A DNA stretch of 64,000 bases, taken from NCBI RefSeq assembly GCF_011801125.1, contig NZ_CP046171.1, positions 4,712,001 to 4,776,000 on the forward strand, written 5' to 3'. The stretch comes from Nocardia brasiliensis (GTDB lineage Bacteria; Actinomycetota; Actinomycetes; Mycobacteriales; Mycobacteriaceae). The position numbers and the translations under genes were made by a program. Shown in pieces: positions 1-7,393 of the stretch (position 1 is the stretch's first letter; each line of letters begins with the position of its first letter). Under the pieces are notes generated by a model. It had not been told where the DNA came from, did no database searches, and was given only the letters and a program-made list of their open reading frames with translations.

Positions 1-1
1 C

Positions 2-532
2 ACCGTGACGATCGGCGGCAACGACATCGGGCTCACGCCGTACCTGATCGCCGGCCGCCTGCCGCGCCCGCTACTGGTGCTCCCGCCGCTGGCCCGCATG
101 GGCGACCCGAGCGCCGTCCGGCAGCGGTTGCCCTTGGTCGAGGACCGAATCGCCGCGGTGCTGCGGGCGATTCGGGAGCGCGCACCCGGCGCCGGGATCC
201 TGGTGGTCAACTATCTTTCGGTGCTCGGGCCACCCGCGGACACCGACTCGACGGTCGATCGGCACTATCGCGCGTTCGCCGAATCCCTTGCCGCGCATAC
301 CGCCGCGGCGGCCGAACGCGGCGGCGCCGAGCTGATCGACGTACGGACGCCGAGCCTGGACCACGCCGCCGGCTCGCCCGACCCGTGGACCGTCGACTTC
401 TATTTCCCTTGGCCGGGAAGGACTTACGACGGCGCCCCGTGCCACCCGACCGCGGCGGGCATGGCGGCGGCGGCCGAGCTCGTGCTCGACCGCCTCGCCG
501 TGCTGTCCCCCACCGATCCGGCGCGGCCCTGA
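2..532 (+). CDS. SGNH/GDSL-family hydrolase, C-terminal part
   Basis: The frame is open from the left edge, so the gene begins outside the window and only its last ~176 residues are seen. The segment opens with the block TVTIGGNDIG, which matches conserved block III (GxND) of SGNH hydrolases and supplies the oxyanion-hole Asn. Near the end, PCHPTAAGM carries the His of the Ser-His catalytic pair in the typical DxxHP-like context. The family comprises secreted or cytoplasmic esterases and lipases acting on acyl esters; the nucleophile Ser would lie upstream of the window. The stop is followed by 19 bp and then the convergent ABA4-like gene. The substrate cannot be inferred. Confidence 0.8.
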   Translation, partial: TVTIGGNDIGLTPYLIAGRLPRPLLVLPPLARMGDPSAVRQRLPLVEDRIAAVLRAIRERAPGAGILVVNYLSVLGPPADTDSTVDRHYRAFAESLAAHTAAAAERGGAELIDVRTPSLDHAAGSPDPWTVDFYFPWPGRTYDGAPCHPTAAGMAAAAELVLDRLAVLSPTDPARP

Positions 533-551
533 GCGCGGACCGCGACCGGAT

Positions 552-992
552 TCACCCGGCCGCGACAGCCTGCGGTCGCGGCGCCCGCAACGCGCGCACG
601 GCCAGGTAGACCAGCACACCGAGCGGGGCGAGCATGATCGTGAAGACCAGCAGCGGGCTGACCACCAGCGCGGGAATGCCGCGCTCGCGGCTGTCCAGGA
701 AGATCCATCGCCCGAGGAACAGGTCGAACGCGATGAAATGCGCCCAGGCGGCCGCCGCGCCCGTGCCGCTACCGAGCAGCGCCTGCATGCTGGCCAGATC
801 GGCACCGGACACCGCCGACCACACCGTCGCGAAATCCGGCAGCACCACGATCGCGTAGATCAGCATCGGCGGCACGCAGATCAGCGGCGAGGCGACGATG
901 GCTGCGGTCCGCCGCCACCACGGGGCCAGGATCAGCAACGCCCAGAACGGCGCCGCGGTGTAGAACGTCGCGTCGAACAGGAAGCTGGTCAT
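552..992 (-). CDS. ABA4-like (DUF4281) integral membrane protein
   Basis: A 146-residue protein with about four hydrophobic segments and the pattern seen in ABA4-like/DUF4281 proteins: an N-terminal FDATFYTAAPFW stretch, then AAAAWAHFIAFDLFLGRWIF, which holds the conserved His-Phe-x-x-x-Asp-x-Phe-x-x-x-Arg-Trp motif. Plant ABA4 is needed for neoxanthin formation; the bacterial members have no established reaction. Its ATG overlaps the stop of the upstream membrane-protein gene by four bases (ATGA, 989-992), so the two are translationally coupled and very probably controlled together by the divergent MerR regulator. Family assignment is by motif recognition; the function is unknown. Confidence 0.7.
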   Translation of the reverse strand: MTSFLFDATFYTAAPFWALLILAPWWRRTAAIVASPLICVPPMLIYAIVVLPDFATVWSAVSGADLASMQALLGSGTGAAAAWAHFIAFDLFLGRWIFLDSRERGIPALVVSPLLVFTIMLAPLGVLVYLAVRALRAPRPQAVAAG

Positions 993-1975
993 CGCACACC
1001 GCCCGTCGTGGCAACGGCCGGTGCGGCCGGTTTCCGCGGTGCGGCACCGCGCAGGACAGAGACGATCGAAGTGGTTGCGGCCAGGGCGATTACGCCGAAG
1101 GCGAGCAGGGTCAACGCGTCGGGGTGCACCACCGATTGGCCGCGCAGCGCCTGCCAGGTCAGGACCGCGAGCACCGCCGCGTAGGCCACGCTCATCACCA
1201 CCATGACGCCACGGCGCGCCGACGTCGCGCGCAGCGCGGGGAACCGCCGCGCCGCCCGTTCCACCGCGAGCAGCACGAGCGGAATCACTTGCAGCGCATG
1301 CATACCGAGAAAGTGCGGGATGCGCAGGTCCCCGCCGACGGTGCTCCAGCCCAGCAGTGGCAGCCCGGGTCCGCCGTCGGCGAGGCCGACGGTGTGCGCG
1401 CCGCGAATGGTGCCGCCGCTGTCGAGCTGGGCCTTGCTCGGCATGGTCATGAGCATGCCGAGCGCCGCGCCGAGCACGGACAGCACTGCGCCGGAACGGA
1501 TCGCGAAGTCACGGGCCCGATCGCGGGCGGGGCTGCGGAACAGCGCGGCGGCGGCAAGCACGGTGGCCAGCCAGACCGCGACGATGGTCGAGCCCATCGC
1601 GTTCCACAGCGCGCCGTTGAGCGGGGTGGTGTAGTTGAAGTGGCTGGTGGTGCCCCGCACGATCTGGATCACGATGATGATCAACTCGATTCCGAGGCCG
1701 ACCGCGACGACCGCGCCCGCCCACCACGCGACCCGCCGCCAGGCGGTGAGCTGGTCGATCAGCCAGGCCCAGGTGACGGCGTAGATCAGCGTGGACAGCG
1801 CGAACTTCACCGCCTTGGCCCAGATCGGCAGGCCGGTGAGGACCCGGTCGTCGACGATCAGCGCGCCGATGCCGAAGACGGTGAGCAGGGCCATCGCGGC
1901 GGCGAGCAGGAGCAACGGGCGATGCCGGTACAGGAAGGCGAGTCGTCCGGCCGCGGGCCGGTGTGCGGTTGTCAT
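989..1975 (-). CDS. Polytopic membrane protein of unknown function, paralogue of the gene at 19563
   Basis: The ATG at 1975 is chosen (328 residues); a longer start at 2017 would add 14 residues that run towards the operator. The protein has about eight hydrophobic segments. It shares clear features with the protein starting at 19563: RGT(T/F)SHFN after the third segment, WST(V/I)GGDLR(I/V)PHF with GxHxxQV in mid-protein, and a late S-(V/L)-(V/I)-HPD stretch. The conserved His, Asp and Asn residues inside membrane segments suggest a redox or ligand-binding role, but I do not recognise a named family. It is the first gene of an operon with the ABA4-like gene and is transcribed away from the MerR regulator. 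Confidence 0.8.
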   Translation of the reverse strand: MTTAHRPAAGRLAFLYRHRPLLLLAAAMALLTVFGIGALIVDDRVLTGLPIWAKAVKFALSTLIYAVTWAWLIDQLTAWRRVAWWAGAVVAVGLGIELIIIVIQIVRGTTSHFNYTTPLNGALWNAMGSTIVAVWLATVLAAAALFRSPARDRARDFAIRSGAVLSVLGAALGMLMTMPSKAQLDSGGTIRGAHTVGLADGGPGLPLLGWSTVGGDLRIPHFLGMHALQVIPLVLLAVERAARRFPALRATSARRGVMVVMSVAYAAVLAVLTWQALRGQSVVHPDALTLLAFGVIALAATTSIVSVLRGAAPRKPAAPAVATTGGVR

Positions 1976-2025
1976 GAGAGGCAGCTTTCGACTTTCGACG
2001 AGCGAGGCGGACAGCATTAAGTGTC

Positions 2026-2046
2026 ACTATCGATAGTTGTACTATC
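2026..2046. promoter_or_regulatory. Palindromic operator candidate between MerR gene and membrane-protein operon
   Basis: The perfect 12-bp palindrome ACTATCGATAGT (2026-2037) is followed after three bases by a further ACTATC half-site (2041-2046). The GATAGT/ACTATC pair therefore also forms a second inverted repeat around TGT. The whole 2020-2085 stretch is AT-rich against a GC-rich background and lies between divergent genes. This fits an operator for the adjacent MerR-type regulator controlling itself and the 1975-552 operon. Binding is inferred. Confidence 0.55.
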
Positions 2047-2110
2047 AGTAGTGATTATGGATAGCTGTACTTCGCACTGTCAATAGCCCGACGAGAGCAG
2101 GGAGTCGCGC

Positions 2111-2743
2111 ATGCGGATCGCCGAACTCAGTCGCACCAGTGGCGTGCCACCCGCGACGATCAAGTACTACCTGCGCGAAGGCCTGCTCCAGCCCGGCCTG
2201 CGCACCCACCGCAACCAGGTGGAATACGGCGACGAGCACGTCAACCGGCTGCGGCTGGTGCGCGCGCTTGTCGACATCGGCGGCATCTCGATCAGCGCGG
2301 CGAGCGAGCTGATCACCGTGCTCGACACCGGCGACCTGCCCGCGCGCAAAGCACTCGGCGAGGCCATGTTCGCGCTGGGCGCCCGCCGCTCACCGGTCGG
2401 CGCCGATCAGCAGGCCGCCGCCGAGGCCGACGTGGCGGGGTTGCTGGCCCGGCGCGCCTGGTCGGTCGACGAGCAGAACCCCGCACGGCACACCCTCACC
2501 GACGTGTGCGCCGCGCTACGTCAGCTCGGGCACACCGACGTGCTCGCGAAGATCGACGACTACGCGGCGGCCGCCGAAGCCGTGGCCGCCGTCGACATCG
2601 ATCTGGTCCGCGCCGTCCCCAGCGTCGAGCGGATGACCGAAACCGCCATTGTCGGAACGATTCTCGGCGACACCATGCTCTCCGCCCTGCGCAGGCTGGC
2701 ACAGGAACACGTGTCGGGACTGATGCTGCCCGACGACGACTGA
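2111..2743 (+). CDS. MerR-family transcriptional regulator
   Basis: A 210-residue protein whose first 70 residues form a winged helix-turn-helix of MerR type: MRIAELSRTSGVPPATIKYY, then LREGLL, then a YxxxHVxRLRLVRAL stretch. The C-terminal ~130 residues are helical and lack the conserved Cys residues of metal-sensing MerR proteins, so a small organic ligand or another signal is more likely. The start at 2111 follows a GAGAGCAGGGAG Shine-Dalgarno-like stretch. The gene is divergent from the ABA4-like operon, with repeated ACTATC/GATAGT half-sites in between, which suggests autoregulation and control of that operon. Confidence 0.9.
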   Translation: MRIAELSRTSGVPPATIKYYLREGLLQPGLRTHRNQVEYGDEHVNRLRLVRALVDIGGISISAASELITVLDTGDLPARKALGEAMFALGARRSPVGADQQAAAEADVAGLLARRAWSVDEQNPARHTLTDVCAALRQLGHTDVLAKIDDYAAAAEAVAAVDIDLVRAVPSVERMTETAIVGTILGDTMLSALRRLAQEHVSGLMLPDDD

Positions 2744-2754
2744 GCACGCCACGC

Positions 2755-4968
2755 TCACCGGGCGGCGTTCGAACGCGACCGGTTCCAGCTGTTCCACGAA
2801 TCGGAATTCATTCGCGCGAGGATGATCTCGCGCGCCTTGGTACGCATCGGCTCCGGTAGCCGATCGATCGCGGGCAGGCTATCCGCGGACAACTCCGTGA
2901 GGTAGTCGAAGTCGAACGTCTTACCGCGCTCCCATCGATCGATGTTCCGGTCGGCGACGAGCCGCTCCGGATTCACCACCGCCAGCGCCAGCAGCGCCGC
3001 CAGCGCGGTGCCGAACACCGCACGGCCCCACCACAATCGCCGCAGACTGAGCACCGACACGAGCACCAGCAGATACACCAGCCCGAGCCAGAGCTCGCAG
3101 ACCTCGACCAGCACGCGGAGCACGGTGAACCCGTAGGCCTGCTGATAGGTCCACATCCGGCCGAGCGCCGAGGCAACGATGATCAGCGAGAGCACGACCA
3201 CGGCACTGAACAAGGCGCGCAACCACATCCGGTCGCCCGCGGTGTCCTGGCGGGCCCACCGCAGCACCAGCAGGAGCACGGCCAAGGTCAGGACGCTCAC
3301 CGTCGACAACTGCCAGAAGCCGGTGCGCGCGTACTCGGCGTAGGTCAACCCCGCCGTGCGCTGGACATAGTCGTCACCGCCGAACAGCGCCATGAACTGC
3401 GCGCCGACGAACACCGTGAACAGGGCCGTGAGCGTGCCGACCGGCAGCACCCATTCGATCCGGCGCAACTGCCGAACCCGCAGTCCCCCTGCGCCTTCCG
3501 AAGCGGGCATGGGCGGCGCGGCCAATACGAACAGCGCACCGGCCGCGACCAGTCCGGCCACGACGAACAGTGCGAGCCACTGGAATCCGAGCGCGCCGTC
3601 GAAGCGCGGCAGCGCGGCGTCGAACAGCGCGGCGAAGGTCGCGTCGGCGCCACCGAGCAACGGAACGAACACCGCGAGCAGCGCGACGGTGGCCACCACC
3701 GACAGCGTGATCCCCCACGCCTGCCGCCGCATCGAGTCCGACCGCCGCCGCTCGACCCCGGCATAGAGCCACCGCGCACCCGGCAGCGCCGCCAGCGGCA
3801 CCGCGAACACGTCGGCCCAGGTCCCGTTCACCGACCGCCGACCGACCACGGCCAACGACGCCGCGGCAGCCGCCCCCGCCAGGCAGCACACGAACAGCCA
3901 CTCGGACGCCCGGAAGGCACCCACCGCGGTAAGCGCCAAAACCATTACCACCCAATAGATCCGCGCCACCTTGTGCGGAACGCGGGCGCCCTCGGGTGAC
4001 ACAGGTGCGGACGCCCGCGCCTGACCATCAGCTGCCGACGCGACAGAGAGCGTCGCAGGGGGCTGCGGTGTCGAACCCACCCCTCCAGGGTTCGACACCG
4101 TCCCCTGGACAACCGCCGAAACCCGCGCTTCACCGGTCGGCGCGGGCTCATCCGCCGCCACGACTACCGACGACTCCTGTTCCCCGCCAGTCGATCCGGG
4201 CCCTGTCCTCATCCCGACCGTCGCCGAGGCCTGCGCCTCACCGGCCGACCCGGGCTGCGACGCCACCGGAACCACTGCCGGAACCTGCTCTATGTCAACC
4301 GGTTCCGGGCTCAACGCCACCGCCCCGGCAACGGCCGGAACCACATCGTCGCCAGCCGGTCCCGACCTCGCCCCTGCTCCGGCCGCCGCCGAGGGTTGCG
4401 CTTCACCGGCTGATCCGAGCTTCATCGCCGCGGCTGCGGGGGCCTGCGTTTCACCGGTCGGCGCGGGCGACGGCGGCACGGTTTTGCGTGCGTTGCGGTC
4501 GACCGCGTGCACGAGACCGACCGCCACGGCGGCCGTCAGGAACCACCCGATCCCGGGACCGTCCAGCGGAATCAGTACCGCACCGGCAATGCCGATGAGC
4601 AGCGTCGCGGCCAGTGCCCCGGGTGGACAGGTCACCCGCTGCCAGCGCGGCACATACGCAACACCCGCGCGCGTCAGACCGTGGACGCCCGAGGGACTTT
4701 GCCGCCCATCGACGATGCCCTGCTGCGCCACGCTCCCGACCTGTTCCGGTTCACTCCCCACCGGCTGCGGCTGGCTCCCGCTCGCCTGCGGCACGCTCCC
4801 GACCTGCTCCAGCGCACTCCCCGCCTGCCGCCGCTCGGGCTCGATCTGTTGCGGCACTCCACCATTCGGTTGCGGGACGTTGTCGCCCGGCGGCGGGTCG
4901 GATTCGCTTCGTCGGGGGTCGGGCGTTGGGGTGTTCGAAGGTGTTGGGGCGTCGGGTCTTTCGGACAT
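2755..4968 (-). CDS. DUF4173/DUF4153-type multi-pass membrane protein with long repetitive N-terminus
   Basis: A 737-residue protein. Residues ~1-330 are low-complexity and rich in Pro, Ala, Glu and Gln, with degenerate repeats (EQVGSVPQ-like units at ~50-85, and (S/T)GEAQxSA-like units at ~170-320) around one hydrophobic hairpin. The C-terminal ~400 residues carry about eight membrane segments and the motif RTAGLTYAEYARTGFWQL, which I recognise as the signature of DUF4173 proteins, followed by a short cytoplasmic tail. The role of this family is unknown. The gene is followed by the convergent MerR gene and preceded, 73 bp away and on the same strand, by the sensor kinase, so it may be influenced by that two-component system. 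Confidence 0.75.
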   Translation of the reverse strand: MSERPDAPTPSNTPTPDPRRSESDPPPGDNVPQPNGGVPQQIEPERRQAGSALEQVGSVPQASGSQPQPVGSEPEQVGSVAQQGIVDGRQSPSGVHGLTRAGVAYVPRWQRVTCPPGALAATLLIGIAGAVLIPLDGPGIGWFLTAAVAVGLVHAVDRNARKTVPPSPAPTGETQAPAAAAMKLGSAGEAQPSAAAGAGARSGPAGDDVVPAVAGAVALSPEPVDIEQVPAVVPVASQPGSAGEAQASATVGMRTGPGSTGGEQESSVVVAADEPAPTGEARVSAVVQGTVSNPGGVGSTPQPPATLSVASAADGQARASAPVSPEGARVPHKVARIYWVVMVLALTAVGAFRASEWLFVCCLAGAAAAASLAVVGRRSVNGTWADVFAVPLAALPGARWLYAGVERRRSDSMRRQAWGITLSVVATVALLAVFVPLLGGADATFAALFDAALPRFDGALGFQWLALFVVAGLVAAGALFVLAAPPMPASEGAGGLRVRQLRRIEWVLPVGTLTALFTVFVGAQFMALFGGDDYVQRTAGLTYAEYARTGFWQLSTVSVLTLAVLLLVLRWARQDTAGDRMWLRALFSAVVVLSLIIVASALGRMWTYQQAYGFTVLRVLVEVCELWLGLVYLLVLVSVLSLRRLWWGRAVFGTALAALLALAVVNPERLVADRNIDRWERGKTFDFDYLTELSADSLPAIDRLPEPMRTKAREIILARMNSDSWNSWNRSRSNAAR

Positions 4969-5041
4969 GGTTACCCTCCTGAGGGTGTGCGGGACCGCCC
5001 CGGGACCGGTAGGAAGGTCCGGGGTGCGGGGGAAGGGGGAT

Positions 5042-6115
5042 TCAGTCGGGCAGAACCACGCGGATGCGGGAGCCCGGATCGGTGACGGCGATGGTGCCGC
5101 CGTGCAGGTCGACCACCCAGCGGGAGATGGCCAGGCCGAGGCCGGTGCCGCCGCCGTCGGCGCGACCGCCGCGGGTGAAACGGTCGAAGACGCGCGCGCG
5201 GTCGGCGCGCGGTATGCCAGGCCCGTCGTCGGCGACCTCGATCACGAGTTCCCCGGGCTGCCGGCGCGCGGTCAGGCGCACCTCGCCGCCAGCGGGACCG
5301 TGCCTGGCGGCGTTGTCGAGCAGATTGAGCAGCACCTGGTGCAGCCTGGCACGATCGGCGAATACCGTTGCGGCACTTGGCTGCACCCGGCTGGCAAAAC
5401 GCACGCCGCGACCGAGCGCGGCCGCCGCCACCTCCGCCTCCGCCACCACCTCGGCGAACAGCGGTGCGACGTCGAGCTTTTCCCGGTCCATCGGAATGGC
5501 GCCCGCCTCGATGCTGGACAGGTCGAGCAGTTCGCACACCAACCTGCTCAGCCGCTCGGTCTGCGCGAGCGCGGTGCGCAAGGTCTTCGGATCCGGTTCG
5601 GAGACACCGTCGACCAGATTCTCCAGCACGGCGCTCAACGCGGTGATCGGCGTGCGCAGCTCGTGGGAGACGTTCGCGATCAGGTCACGCCGCTGTTGGT
5701 CGGCGGCCGCGAGGTCGGCGGCCATCTGGTTGAACGCTTCGGCAAGCTGGCCCACCTCGTCGCGAGAACTCGCGCGCACCCGCCGGGTGTAGTCGCCGTG
5801 CGCCATCCGCTTGGCCGCCGCGGTCATCTCCCGCAGCGGCCTTGTGATGCCGTGCGCGAGAAATTGCGAGGTGACCAACGCGATCACCATCGCGGCGACG
5901 GTCGTCCTCGGCGGCAACCAGCCGATCTTGAATCGGAAGAATCCGAACGCGATACCGCCTGCGCACAGCATGAGGATGGCCAGCTTCAGCTTGATCGACC
6001 GCACCGGATCCAACGGCCGCGGCAGCACCTCGGCCACCCAGTCCGAGGTCAGCCGCAGCCGCCGCCTGAGCGCGCCTCCGGGCAGCGGATCGACGCCGGT
6101 CGAGTCCGCGCTCAT
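5042..6115 (-). CDS. Two-component sensor histidine kinase (HAMP-HisKA-HATPase)
   Basis: The ATG at 6115 overlaps the response-regulator stop by ATGA (6112-6115), giving 357 residues. Two membrane segments (~44-62 and ~70-88) are joined by only about eight residues, so there is practically no extracytoplasmic sensor domain. A HAMP-like linker follows (~90-140). The phospho-acceptor is His151 in ANVSHELRTP. The ATP lid carries the N box NLLDNAARHG, the G1 box VADDGPGIP and the G2 box GTGLGLAIS. It should autophosphorylate and transfer to the RR encoded just upstream. With no external domain, the signal is probably membrane-borne or delivered by a partner protein. Confidence 0.93.
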   Translation of the reverse strand: MSADSTGVDPLPGGALRRRLRLTSDWVAEVLPRPLDPVRSIKLKLAILMLCAGGIAFGFFRFKIGWLPPRTTVAAMVIALVTSQFLAHGITRPLREMTAAAKRMAHGDYTRRVRASSRDEVGQLAEAFNQMAADLAAADQQRRDLIANVSHELRTPITALSAVLENLVDGVSEPDPKTLRTALAQTERLSRLVCELLDLSSIEAGAIPMDREKLDVAPLFAEVVAEAEVAAAALGRGVRFASRVQPSAATVFADRARLHQVLLNLLDNAARHGPAGGEVRLTARRQPGELVIEVADDGPGIPRADRARVFDRFTRGGRADGGGTGLGLAISRWVVDLHGGTIAVTDPGSRIRVVLPD

Positions 6116-6813
6116 CGCGCCTCCAGGGCGTAGCCGACGCCGTGCACGGTCCGGATGAGGTCGGCACCGAGCTTGCGGCGCAACGCCTTGATGTGGCTGT
6201 CCACCGCGCGGGTGCCCGCGGCGTCGGCCCAGTCCCACACCTCCTCTAGCAGCCGTTCGCGGGCAAGCACCACCCGCGGGCGGCGCGCCAGCCGGGCCAG
6301 CAGATCGAACTCGAGCGGCGTGAGCTGGGCTTCGACCTCCGCCCGCCACACGCGGCGCTGGTCTATGTCGATGCGCAGGTCGCCGACTGCGATCACGGTG
6401 CCTTCGCGCTCGGCGGCCCGCTCCACCCGGCGCAGCAGCGCGTGCACCCGCGCGGTCAGCACCCGCAGCGAGAAGGGCTTGGTCAGATAGTCGTCGGCGC
6501 CGACACCGAGGCCGATCAGCTGGTCGGTCTCGTCCGTTCGCGCGGTGAGCATCAGCACCGGTACCGGGCGCTCCGCCTGGATCCGGCGGCACACCTCCAG
6601 CCCATCGAACCCGGGCAGCATCACGTCCAGTACGACCAGGTCGGGCGTCAGCGCGGCGGCCGCGGCGACCGCGCCAGGTCCGTCGTGCGCCAGATCAACG
6701 GTGAAACCCTCGGCGCGCAACCGGGCGGCGACCGACTCCGCGATGGTCACCTCGTCATCGACCACCAGAATCCGCCGCAGCACCTGTCCCCCACCCGCTC
6801 CGTTCTGCTCCAT
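6112..6813 (-). CDS. OmpR/PhoB-type response regulator
   Basis: A 233-residue protein started at the ATG at 6813; the open frame extends much further upstream, but that part is antisense to another gene. The receiver domain (residues ~14-125) shows the acidic pair Asp19-Asp20, phospho-acceptor Asp63 in VVLDVMLPG, Thr90 and Lys112 in YLTKPF. The C-terminal trans-reg winged helix (~140-230) ends with TVHGVGYALE, typical of OmpR/PhoB proteins. It is co-transcribed and translationally coupled with the downstream kinase. Target genes are unknown; the adjacent DUF4173 gene is a plausible candidate by position only. Confidence 0.94.
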   Translation of the reverse strand: MEQNGAGGGQVLRRILVVDDEVTIAESVAARLRAEGFTVDLAHDGPGAVAAAAALTPDLVVLDVMLPGFDGLEVCRRIQAERPVPVLMLTARTDETDQLIGLGVGADDYLTKPFSLRVLTARVHALLRRVERAAEREGTVIAVGDLRIDIDQRRVWRAEVEAQLTPLEFDLLARLARRPRVVLARERLLEEVWDWADAAGTRAVDSHIKALRRKLGADLIRTVHGVGYALEAR

Positions 6814-6948
6814 GCTGGCAAACCCTAGCCACCGCCTGTGGAGAGCAGCGGCATCAAATGTGGAGATTTGGTGTGCGGTCGAGTGGGTGCGCGGCGTGCT
6901 CGGCTTCGGTACGGCGCGCGAAGCCGGACGGTGTTCTAGGCTGCGGAG

Positions 6949-7383
6949 ATGAATCCTCGCCTGCGATACAGGGATTGGCCTGGTGAGGCCGAGGGGCGGC
7001 TGGAGTGGTTGCGGGCCGACCTTTGCGACGAGGTCCGGCTGGATTTCAGCGACGGGGCCGCGCTGGACGAACTGGAGGCCCAGGTACTGCACCGATTCGA
7101 TGAGGTCGCGGCGCTGGACACCGCGGAGGCCGCGCCGTTCGTCGCAGGCGTGGCGACCTATCTCGGCGAGCTGCTCATCCGGCGCACCGGCGCCCGGTGG
7201 AGCTGGCCCGCCCGCCCAACCGCGGAGGATCCACCGGCGCTGATGCTCACCGCGGCGTTCGACTTCGCGGTGGTCTCGCCGTGGGACGCGATCACCGCGG
7301 CCGTGCGGGACCGCACCGGCACCGCGTTCGCCGCGTTCGTGCACCGGTGCGATCCCGTCGAGGGAGCAGCCGACCCGCACTGA
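6949..7383 (+). CDS. Hypothetical cytoplasmic protein
   Basis: A 144-residue acidic protein without signal peptide or membrane segments. I do not recognise a family. It begins MNPRLRYRDWPGEAEGRLEW, has an Asp/Glu-rich first half and a second half with alternating hydrophobic stretches (LMLTAAFDFAVVSPWDAI) that looks like a small alpha/beta domain. The ATG lies 135 bp from the divergent response-regulator start, and the gene ends 10 bp before the convergent metal ATPase. Strong G/C third-position bias and a continuous sensible amphipathic pattern support a real gene. No function can be proposed. Confidence 0.7.
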   Translation: MNPRLRYRDWPGEAEGRLEWLRADLCDEVRLDFSDGAALDELEAQVLHRFDEVAALDTAEAAPFVAGVATYLGELLIRRTGARWSWPARPTAEDPPALMLTAAFDFAVVSPWDAITAAVRDRTGTAFAAFVHRCDPVEGAADPH

Positions 7384-7393
7384 CTCCCACGGG

